Of a stretch of 64,000 nucleotides of DNA, positions 55,736 through 64,000 are shown in pieces (position 1 is the stretch's first letter; every line of letters begins with the position of its first letter). Origin of the DNA: Lithobates sylvaticus (lineage: Eukaryota; Chordata; Amphibia; Anura; Ranidae); NCBI GenBank assembly GCA_028564925.1, contig CM053029.1, positions 185,303,786-185,367,785 on the forward strand. The letters run 5' to 3'. The notes beneath the pieces were generated by a model. It ran no database searches. It was not told where the DNA came from and saw nothing but the letters and a program-made list of their open reading frames with translations. Position numbers and translations under genes: made by a program.

Positions 55736-56112
55736 TTAGGCTCGTACACACTAAGAAAATTGGGCGAACATTTTCGTCCAAAGGATTTTTTGTACAGTGT
55801 GTACACAACTTTCGACAGCCGATTCCGAATTTCCATACGAAAAATTCCCAAAAGGGACAAGATTTTTTCGTACGGGAACAGAACGAACAATTTTCGTTTA
55901 ACAAGTAGTTTTTTTGTACGATTTTCGTACAAGAAAAATCAGAAAATAAACACTGCGAATGATCAGAAACAATGAACAACAACAAAAAAATTTGCCTTTG
56001 TCGTATGAGAATTTATTACGAATTTTCATCCATCGGTTCCGATTTGCTGTGAAACAACAAGGAAAATCAGACGATCGTTCACACGATTTCCTTATAGTGT
56101 GTACCCTATATT
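55736..56112. mobile_element. MITE ('ggctcgtacacactaag')
   Basis: Ends 'taggctcgtacacactaaga' and 'atagtgtgtaccctatatta' are inverted; interior rich in 'cgtacgaaaa'-type palindromes. Abuts the previous MITE. Confidence 0.75.
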
Positions 56113-56136
56113 AGGCTGCATTCACACTGACCATAA

Positions 56137-56631
56137 TTTCAAAGGCCGGTGGGGATTTTTGGGGAGGGCGGCAAACAAGTATCCCCCCTCCTGGCGGGCG
56201 GTGGTGTGGCACTGACTGCACCCCCCTCCCCCCCCCGGGGTCCATCCAAGGGGGGGCTGGTGGGCTGTGGTGTCCTCTCCTTCTCTCCTGGGGTGCAGGC
56301 AGTGGCTCCTCCTGCAGCTTCCTCCACCGTATGTCTCCTCTCTGTTCCTCCTAAGCGCTAGGCATCCAATAGGATCACCTGCCACATTGGGCAATCGGGA
56401 AACAGGTCTCACGATCTGCCTCCTGATTGGCAGGAAGGAACTTTACTGTGAAAATAGCAAAAATGAATTTTTCTATTGTCACACAACAACCTGGCTCTAA
56501 TAAGGAGCTTCAACCCCCCCCCCCCCCCCAATTGTAATCCATAGTCCATCGCCCTGATATGTAGATAAGGGGGCCGGAGGCATGGATGGGGGGGCAGCAC
56601 CTGTGTGCCCTCTATGAACGGGCCGCCACTG
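56137..56631. mobile_element. hAT MITE, reverse-oriented relative of the 44.2 kb copy
   Basis: The right end ...GGGCCGCCACTG is the reverse complement of CAGTGGCGGCCC. The interior ('gggcggcaaacaa', 'ggctgtggtgtcctctcc') matches 44228-44500 reversed but is nearly twice as long. The left end is damaged and I could not find a TSD. Confidence 0.6.
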
Positions 56632-57690
56632 GCCGATTGGTGAATAGACATGTGCAATTTGTTTTGTTCCAAATTAGTTTTTCAACTAATTTCAACAAAT
56701 TTGTTAATTTGGAAATATCCGAATTAACAAAGGCCTGTTTAACTAATTTTTCTGAATATTTGTAAATTCAGAAATTCGGAAACCTGAAAATTTGAAAATC
56801 TGAAATAATAACTAACTAATAATAACTTAAAGCGGAGCTCCATCCTGGGGAAATTTTTTTTTTTTTTTTTTTTAAAAGTCAGCAGCTACAAATACTGCAG
56901 CTGCTGACTTTTAAAAATCGGACACTTACCTGTCCCAGGGTCCAGCGATGCGGGGGAACGAGGCCCCCCCTCGTTCCACGAGCCGCTCACGGCGCCGGCA
57001 TTCCTAATGTGGGAACCCGGCTGTGGCTTCACAGCCGGGCACCCACTGCGCATGCGCGAGCGGCGCCGTGCGCCGTGATTTGACGCTCAGTCATCTGGGA
57101 CACGTGACAGGTCCCAGATGACTGTGCGGCGCCGAGGGGGAAGTGACGTTTAGCCCGGGCAATGAAGGTGGCAGACTACGAGGGACCCCATAGCAACAGG
57201 CATTTGGAGGTGAGTAAAAAAAAATTTTTTTTCCAATTATTTTTTTTTAGTTTTTTTTATGATTTTTAAGCCCCCTTTTTTTTTTTGACCGCAACCCCAC
57301 TTTAACTATTACTAACTATTAAATTATAGGTATTGGAATTTCCTTTCAAATTTCACTGTTAGTGAACATAACGAATCCGAATTTATTCAAAGTTACGATT
57401 ATCCGAAATAACGAATGCCGCATCTAAACAAATGGAACGTAACAAATTAATAATAATAAATAACAATAATAATAAAAAAACGTTATTATTATTTATTAAT
57501 AATTTGTTCCATTCCATTTGTTTAGATGCGGCATTCGTTATTTTGGATAATTTGTAACTTTGGATAAATTCGTATTCGTTACGTTCACTAACAGCCAAAT
57601 TTGAAACGAAATTCCAATACCTATTGGTTAACCTAGTTAGTTATTCTTTCAAATTATTATTCGAATTTCAAATTATATTATTTGAGGGCT
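56632..57690. repeat. Long palindromic repeat with a nested MITE (56829-57305)
   Basis: 57315-57626 is a near-perfect palindrome centred near 57477 ('aggtattggaatttc' ... 'gaaattccaatacct'; 'gaatgccgcatctaaacaaa' reversed as 'tttgtttagatgcggcattc'). The flank to 56640 is an 'aatttg/caaatt' rich relative. The MITE 56829-57305 (TTAAAGCGGAGCTCC to CCCCACTTTAA) is inserted in its left side. Confidence 0.8.
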
Positions 57691-57942
57691 TTCACACTGG
57701 AGCGGTGCCCTTGCAAGACATTAGAAAAACTCCTGCAAGCAGCATCTTTGAAGCGGTGAAGGAGCGGTGTATACACAATGAAATCAATGGGGCAGCACGG
57801 CTATACGGTTTTAACCCTTTTTCGGCCGGTAACGGGGGTAACATCTGCCCTGCTAGCGGCCAAATAGCGCCGCTAAAACTACAGTAAATCGGCGCTAGTT
57901 TACCGCCGGCGCCCGCACCGCCCCAGTGTGAAAGGGGCCTAA
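57684..57942. mobile_element. MITE, short relative of 9362-9766
   Basis: 'gggctttcacactggagcgg' and 'ccccagtgtgaaaggggcc' ends; interior 'tcctgcaagc', 'ggagcggtgtatac'. Confidence 0.8.
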
Positions 57943-58190
57943 GGCGGTGTGTTTGCAAGGCAAGCTTGAGCGGAATTCCGTCGGAAAAAACATCCAAGTT
58001 CTAAACTGCCAGTAAAACATTTCAGCGCATTCAGGCTTTTCAGGCGCATTTGTAGAGCTTTCAATTAATTTCAATGGAGAGGGGCGTTTTTTCACCGCCC
58101 TGCCAGCGCACTGCCCCAGTGTGAAAGTATTCATTGATTTTAATGGAAAGAGGTTTACGTGAGCTTTTCAGGTGCTTTTTTTTACCGTAC
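57943..58190. repeat. MITE fragments
   Basis: 57943-57993 is a piece of the 58768-59167 family ('gcaaggcaagcttgagcgga'); 57994-58185 is a partial copy of 49011-49282. Confidence 0.6.
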
Positions 58191-58767
58191 TTAAATCTGT
58201 TTTATTTCCTACCCCAAGCCCTGAATCTAAAACTATCTACCGTATTTTAACCCTTAGCCCCAAAAACCAAACTGCCTCCTGAACTATTAACTGAAACATA
58301 ACTATCCTCCAAACTAGCAGGTAAATACCCATCCTATGCCAAATTGTACAGCGTCTTATGCCAAGTTGCTGTGGTGCCAGTATTATTGTCGCTCTGAAAC
58401 TTCTTGTTCCTTTTATAAGCGTCAGAAGATTATTGTTCTCCTATTTCAGTTGTGGTTTCTGATATTTCCACTTGTGACTGAACTCTGATGCATTGAAACA
58501 CGTATTGACTTTTTTTTGTCTGCCAGGGACTCGCTAGAAAACCTCCTGAACACACCTGAAAATGCTAGCTGCCTGGCCGTCATGCTATCTTTAATACTTT
58601 GAGTCAATGATCTAGAATAACTTATAGATGAGAACCTCCAATTTTTCTTTCCCTTTTGATCTTCATACTTGTTCTTGCCAGCTCAGTTGATTGTTAAAAA
58701 AGTTGGGTGCATTCCGAAATGCACAGAATATAGTAACAACAGATCCAGGGAATATCTGATTGCCTTA
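58191..58767. other. Unassigned
   Basis: No gene. 'gcattgaaacacgtattgac' near 58492 faintly resembles the tails that carry hammerhead-like motifs. Confidence 0.3.
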
Positions 58768-59167
58768 TGCCCCGTACACTCGATCAGAAATCCCGTCAGA
58801 AAAAACTTGGATGTTTTTTCCGACGGAATTCTGCTCAAGCTTGCCTTGCAAACACACAGTCACACCAAAGTTCTCTGAACTTTCGACCGTCAGACGAGAT
58901 GAGAAAATGAAGTTCAATGCTTTCGAGCATGCGCCAAATTGTTTCCGAGCATGCGTGATTTTTTGCGTGTCCGAATTGCATACAGACGAACGCATTTTGG
59001 GATAGGAACTTTTTCCGACCGAAAAATAGAGAACCTGCTCTCAATCTTTTGCTGGCTGGAATTCTAGCCAGCAAAAGTCCGATGGAGCATACACACGGTC
59101 GAAATTTCTGACCAAAAGCTCACATCCGACTTTTGTTGGCAGAATTTCAGATCGTGTGTACGCGGCA
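58768..59167. mobile_element. MITE ('tgccccgtacactcgatc'), TA-flanked
   Basis: Ends TGCCCCGTACACTCGATCAG and CAGATCGTGTGTACGCGGCA, flanked by TTA and TAA. Opposite orientation to 17944-18327. Confidence 0.85.
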
Positions 59168-59479
59168 TAAGGAGATCAAGAAGAAATTTTATTTTCCCTG
59201 GTGGAGCAAATTGGATTACACTTTATAAGGTCTTGTTTGCCTTCCTCTGGATCAACTGTGAGTATAGGATTCTGTATGTGGAGGTTTTCAATTTATTTAT
59301 GTATTCATTTTTTCTATAGATTTAACTAAATAAACTTGTGTCTTTTTTTTTTTTTTTTAGCTTGACTTACTATGGAGCAAGTTCCTGGTCAGTGACTCAG
59401 ATATTATAGCCCAACGATTAGCATAATAGCCAGGCAACAAGCATTTTCAGGGAGAGTTCTGCCATGGTAGCTTCCATAT
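59168..59479. other. Unassigned
   Basis: T19 run at about 59343; no feature recognised. Confidence 0.35.
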
Positions 59480-59900
59480 TTCTCTTGTGACCAGTTGACA
59501 TATAACTAAAGGTAAAACTTTTTTTTTTTTCGTTTTGGATAGAGTGGAGAGGGATTAGAACAGCTTGTCAGTTTTTATTGCTGTTTATTGCTTATTGGTG
59601 TCATTCACCCTCTCTATTTGTCCTGTTTACCATTATCATTGAAAGTGAAAGTAAAAGAAAATCCCAAATTTTGAGTTGTCCCCAGAAAAGTAATAGAGGG
59701 GAAATCTTTCAATGGGGACACCAGTTCTGGTGACCTGGGGGTCCCCAAGGGATTCCCTTAATTTGCAGGGATTTCCTCTGACTTCCTGTTTGGTTATGGG
59801 ACAGGATATGAAGGGAAATCTCTGCAATGATGGGGGAAAAAAAAATCAGACAGCGGTTTATCCATCCCTTACTCTATCCAAAATGAAGAAAAAAATTCTG
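59480..59900. repeat. Ranid dispersed repeat A
   Basis: 'gggattagaacagcttgtcag', 'attggtgtcattcaccctc', 'aatggggacaccagttctgg', 'ggggtccccaagggattccc', 'ctgacttcctgtttgg'. Reference copy for 2030-2338 (reversed) and 49945-50160. Confidence 0.65.
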
Positions 59901-60084
59901 TCCTGGCTGTAGTTCCTGGCTGTGCTTCCTTGTGATCATGGCATGTCAATTCCTGCTGTTATATTCTTTGTAATATAATATAAACAAGTTCCCAAAGTAA
60001 GTATTTTATTGCATGTTCTGTATTTATAGCATGCCGGCATATTCTATAGGACTTTTTCATTAGCTCAGTACACAGCTTAACCCC

Positions 60085-60640
60085 TTAACGCCGGCACCGG
60101 CCCTTTGGGAGGTTTCTGATGCTGAGAGGCGGGGCATGCATAGCTCCCAACTGTCGTTGGTTTTGAGGGACTGTCCCTGATTTGGATCAATGTCCCTCTG
60201 TACCTTCCTCCTACTTTGTCCCTCATTTTGGTTTGATCTATATAGTTGTATATAAAATGCACTTTTTATCTATCAGAAAGGGTTTTCTAGTGCTAAACCT
60301 TTCAACTGATTTCTGAATTGCTGCATTTGTAAATTCCAAAAGCCAATATAAAAGCAATAGTGGTGGTAAAAAAAGCACTTGTGGGTTCAACCAATATTTT
60401 TTTTTTGAACAATTCTCCTTTAAGAGGGCGTGGCAAGGGGTGTGTCCTATGCCTGCATACTTTTGCTGATAGGTGTCCCTCATTCCCATCTCAAAAAGTT
60501 GGGAGGTATGGGCATGGCTTCTGATCATGTGACCGCCATGATTAGCTGTCACAGCAGTCACATGATCGGAAAGGCTCCCGACCACAAGTAGAAATCAGGA
60601 GCATCCCTTTAGCTGCCGGTAGCAATGCCGGGAGCACACA
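60085..60640. repeat. Repeat ('aaccccttaacgccggc') with a nested fold-back element
   Basis: A nested element spans about 60140-60509: 'catagctcccaactgtc' left and 'aaaaagttgggaggtatg' right, flanked by 'ggcatg' on both sides. The host repeat resumes with 'gcttctgatcatgtgaccg'. Confidence 0.6.
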
Positions 60641-61335
60641 GGGCACGCACCTTTTGGCACAGCTTTGTTAACAAGCTGGTATGCATACATATGGCCACTT
60701 TTTTTAAGGCCCACCCCCTGAGAGGCTGCATAGAGTATATACATTCCACTAGCTTGAAGAGGTTAAATATGAGCTGTATTATCTGCCAATTGATTTGCAA
60801 TTCAGTGTCATGTAAATCATATATGCCCCTGCCAGGCAGCACAGCTTGGAGTTAAAGAATACATTGGTGTCATTTACCCACCTGCAGCCTGATGATTGGA
60901 CAATGAAGGAGCAGCAACACACTGATACGCCATTTCTCTGCTCTTTTCTAATATCAGCATGTTCCCTGTCAGCACATGTGCAATGCAGCAGAACCTGATT
61001 GGCTCCCAGTGCTGCTGCACAAAATATGACAGGAGGCTGAGATGCAGGACAAATTCAGGTATTTTTGCTAAGTACATGTAAGGATATAATTGTTTCTTTT
61101 AATGGAACATCCAGCATGCATTATTTTATGTCTCTGTGGTATTCTTCAAAACTTTAGCGTATCTTTTGTTGGTTAAATTCACTTTCCTAGTGATTGATAA
61201 TGTAAATGTCAACAAAGAGCACTTTGTAACTAAGTCCGTATGTACAAAGGGAGATGATCAAATTTCACTTGCCTTTGCAATCTGTTTCAGGAATCTTTAG
61301 TGATCTGCAGCTATGTGTAGAATGCATAGTCAAAA
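60641..61335. other. Mostly unassigned; dispersed repeat at 60890-61080
   Basis: 60890-61080 matches 24020-24167. No gene. Confidence 0.35.
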
Positions 61336-62080
61336 ACAACTTTATTTTTAAATTATTTTTATTAAATTATTGTGAACATACATACAAATTCTTCCATATC
61401 ATTTCCAATACATGAATATAAAACATTCAAATAAAATTCATACACAATTACAAATACGAAAACAATAATAGAGAACAAAAAAAAATTGGATCTATCCCTC
61501 TCCATTAGCCAGATTTCTAAAAAAATTATAGTCAAAGCATTTTCTTATACTTTCCCCTTTCCTCTCTCCCTATCTCCTTGTTTCATGTTAAGTGTGGAGG
61601 TGAGTATACTGCGTCCTTAGCTCCCCGTCCCCTCTCTGCAACCCCCCCCCCCCCAAAAAAAATATAACCCCTCCTCATTTCCCCTCTTCACTCCCCTCCT
61701 CTCCACCCTCCCCCTTCCTCTTTAAGTTTATAATGTGTTTTTATATACAACCCTCTCCCCCCCCCACATTATCATTTCCTCCCCGTGTAGTGCCTACCCC
61801 CCCATCCTCACTTTAATCTATAGTGTTTATTTAATAAACACACCCCCCCACTCCTATATTTTCAAATAATTAATATCTCTTTTATGTATATGTATATACA
61901 CGCATACGTGCGCACCCACTGGTGAATCTGTGATCCTCCCTTACCCCTTTCTTTATTTATGAGGTGACACTGGCACTTTGACCATGCAGTGCAAAGTGAC
62001 AGTGTGTAGGCAGGTGCAATCTACTTCCTCCACTGTAGATGGCGCCAGACAAGAGCGGCATCACAACCTGGAGAGAAAGT
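61336..62080. other. Unassigned C/T-rich stretch, possible reversed LINE tail
   Basis: Begins 'ttaaattatttttattaa' and continues C/T-rich (61550-61860), which could be LINE-derived. No frame supports it. Confidence 0.3.
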
Positions 62081-62082
62081 CA

Positions 62083-64000
62083 GGGGAAACTCGGTTTCCT
62101 GTCGCATCCTCATGGCAGCATACACTCTGGGTTGTGACTCCGCCTCCACAACCTGATAGGACCACATAACTATAAGATGAAGATACGGCCCCCGCCCCGG
62201 TATTCTCTAATTTTTTCCTCACCTGTTGGGACCGCACGCTTCACCCTCTTACCGCTTCGCCCCAGCCAGGTTCTAGCCTCTCCTGGTTTGGAAGTCCTTG
62301 CCGGTACAGCCTCTAAACGAAGCTAAATGGAAGGAACCCCACTCTGGTGATCTCAGGGGTACTACTACTGCACCTGCCTGCTGTAATAAGCCTTAAACAG
62401 GTTTAAAAGCATTGCCACCGCTGCCTTGGGAAGCAAGCCTTAAACAGGCTTAAAGGTATGTGATCCCTCTTTACATTAAAAAGCCTTAAATAGGCTTTGT
62501 ACCTTGCAGTGGTCTTCCTCCTTTGATGTCACTTTCTTTCCGGCCCCTGCTGGGCCTTGTAGTCCCTCCTGTGTGTCCTCTGTTCCCCCTAGCAGCGCTC
62601 AGCGTTCCGGCGCCTCCGCGCATGCGCACTACGGCTCTACGGGCGTCCTGTGAAGGGAACTGAGGCTATTGCCAGTATCCAAGATGGCGCCGACGGCCGC
62701 GCGGCGCTACTGCGCATGCGCGAAGCGTCACGGCGCTCCCGGCGCCAAATTCAAAAGAGGAAAGATTCCCTTTCCTTTCCCTGGACGTTTTTTTCAGCAG
62801 AAACCACCTGCAACAGATTCCAGGACTATCACAGCACACTCCCCAATAGGTAAGTGCCTATTTTGTTTTGTTTCTTTTATTTGTGCATTGCTGCAATCTG
62901 CTTCTTGCTCCATTTCCCCCCTTACCTTCCTTCCCCTCTAAATGCCTATTCCTTTCTACTAGGCTGCCTTTACTATCCCTATGGAGACCACTGCCCCAGC
63001 AGATCACCACCATCGTGATAGGTAAGAGGGAAGGATTGGGTAAGTAAGAAGACGAAAAAAAGAGTGCAGGACCCGCTAATGCTGCCTAAATGGTTAGCCC
63101 CGCCAGGTCTTCAAAGTCCGGACGCAGGGAGGCATCTCGTGGAAGGAGCCGCTCAGGGCACAGGAGGAGCCACTCAAGCCGCAGCAGGAGGAGGAGCCGC
63201 TCAGGCCACAGGAGAAGCCGCAGGAGTCGCTCCAGGTCCCGCTCCCATAGCCACTACCACCGGAGGAGGTCATCGCACAGACGCTACTCACCAGCCCCAC
63301 CTCCCCGACCAGCGGCCAACGCCTGCTGGATATGCGGAGCCATCGCCCTCCCGGACAAGCTTGCCTGTCGCAGGTGCCTCGAGGAGGCCACTAGGGAAAG
63401 GGAGCAGGAGCCAAGAGAGCTTGCGACTGCAGCTCCGCAGTCCACTCCAGACATGGAGATGTCCATTAGGGGTACCTCCCCCCCCCCCAGTACATCCAGA
63501 GAACCAGACTCCCAGTCTGAGGATGAGGAGCTGGTGGCGGCCGCGGGTTTTGACTTCTCCCTGATCGATCCATTTGTGAAGTCTGTCAAGGAGGCGATTA
63601 ACTGGGAGGAACCCCAGGAGGCCCCCCAGAAACAGAAGAAGTACTTCCCTAACCTCAAGAGGGACCCAGAGGCATTCCCATTCATTGAGGAGTTGGATGA
63701 CCTGATCAGGGAGGAGTGGCAGAAGCCAGACAAGAAACTGAGCCTTAATAACAGGCTCACCAAACTCTACCCGCTCAAAGAATCCCAGGCTAAGCCCCTG
63801 GTTACACCGCCAGTAGTGGATGCTTCTCTCATGCGCCTGGCGAGGCACGTAACGCTCCCTATCGAGGACGCAGTAACTTTCAGGGACGTCCTGGACAGGA
63901 AAATTGACACTGACCTAAAAAGGGCCTATACAGCAGCGGGAGGCGCTTGCAGGCCAGCCATAGCACTGGCCGCCGTTGGCAAGGCTATCTCCAGCTGGTC
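62083..64000 (+). mobile_element. DIRS-type retroelement, 5' part (continues past the window)
   Basis: Assigned from its gag-like open frame at the right edge, which resembles the ORF1 product of DIRS elements (tyrosine-recombinase retrotransposons). The 5' non-coding leader, with a likely terminal repeat beginning near 'ggtttcctgtcgcatcctc', occupies roughly 62083-63089. The visible part looks whole; reverse transcriptase, RNase H, methyltransferase-like and recombinase parts would lie beyond 64000. Appears young. The start is approximate because DIRS elements make no target duplication. Confidence 0.7.
63090..64000 (+). CDS. DIRS gag-like ORF1, N-terminal part (303+ codons, runs off the window)
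   Basis: Open from an ATG at 63090 to the window edge. The first about 75 residues are Arg/Ser dipeptide-rich, like an SR domain. Then a Cys pair motif CWICG...CRRC (four Cys, two CxxC pairs) suggests zinc binding, followed by an acidic linker. The C-terminal part shown (FPFIEELDDLIREEW, RLARHVTLPIEDAV, LDRKIDTDLKRAY) is the conserved region of DIRS ORF1 proteins, which are thought to package the element's RNA. Domain assignment is from memory of the family; the SR-like function is inference. Confidence 0.72.
   Translation, partial: MVSPARSSKSGRREASRGRSRSGHRRSHSSRSRRRSRSGHRRSRRSRSRSRSHSHYHRRRSSHRRYSPAPPPRPAANACWICGAIALPDKLACRRCLEEATREREQEPRELATAAPQSTPDMEMSIRGTSPPPSTSREPDSQSEDEELVAAAGFDFSLIDPFVKSVKEAINWEEPQEAPQKQKKYFPNLKRDPEAFPFIEELDDLIREEWQKPDKKLSLNNRLTKLYPLKESQAKPLVTPPVVDASLMRLARHVTLPIEDAVTFRDVLDRKIDTDLKRAYTAAGGACRPAIALAAVGKAISSW

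Noticed and set aside
55376-55975. 199-codon open frame and overlapping frames on both strands
   Set aside because: It spans two adjoining MITEs; frames on both strands follow from their inverted repeats.
63064-63848. Other open frames overlapping the gag-like ORF on both strands
   Set aside because: They are shadow frames of the GC- and Arg/Ser-rich region; only the frame from 63090 shows conserved DIRS motifs and stays open.

Overview
The window looks like nuclear DNA from an amphibian, most likely a ranid ('true') frog. The signs are a vertebrate receptor gene with a very large intron, Tc1-like transposons, L1-clade LINEs, a DIRS-type retroelement, and dozens of fold-back MITEs of the kind that fill frog genomes. 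The species call is inference from repeat style; no search was run.

The only host gene I can support is an alpha-1 adrenergic receptor on the minus strand, closest to ADRA1B. Its two coding exons lie at 53238-54195 (start codon through TM6) and 8092-8645 (end of TM6, TM7 and the tail). The 44.6 kb phase-1 intron sits at the TM6 position where ADRA1 genes carry their single coding intron. The joined CDS is 1,512 nt, encoding 503 residues plus stop.

Nearly everything else is transposon-derived. Left flank and 3' side of the gene (1-8091): MITEs nested and placed end to end. Intron: an L1-clade LINE (10277-17487) with 17-bp target-site duplications (TSDs) that carries an internal 3,017-bp tandem duplication with a 242-bp piece of a Tc1/mariner element at the junction; that fold-back mariner derivative (19576-20623); two Tc1-like copies (20992-22609 and 44533-46085); an old L1 fragment interrupted by a MITE (24440-25960); a three-level nest (TTAA-flanked element, fold-back MITE, L1) at 34643-37928; and a hAT-type element with 8-bp TSDs holding a large inverted minisatellite (40093-41728). 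Hammerhead-ribozyme-like motifs occur at three places.

Right flank, upstream of the gene (54196-64000): more back-to-back MITEs, a 310-bp palindrome, and at the window edge the 5' part of a DIRS-type retroelement with an open gag-like frame from 63090 to the end.

I found no CRISPR array, rRNA, convincing tRNA or second host gene. The most unusual feature is the L1 duplication with templated insertion, which may be real template-switch repair or an assembly error. I do not see a new multi-gene system.
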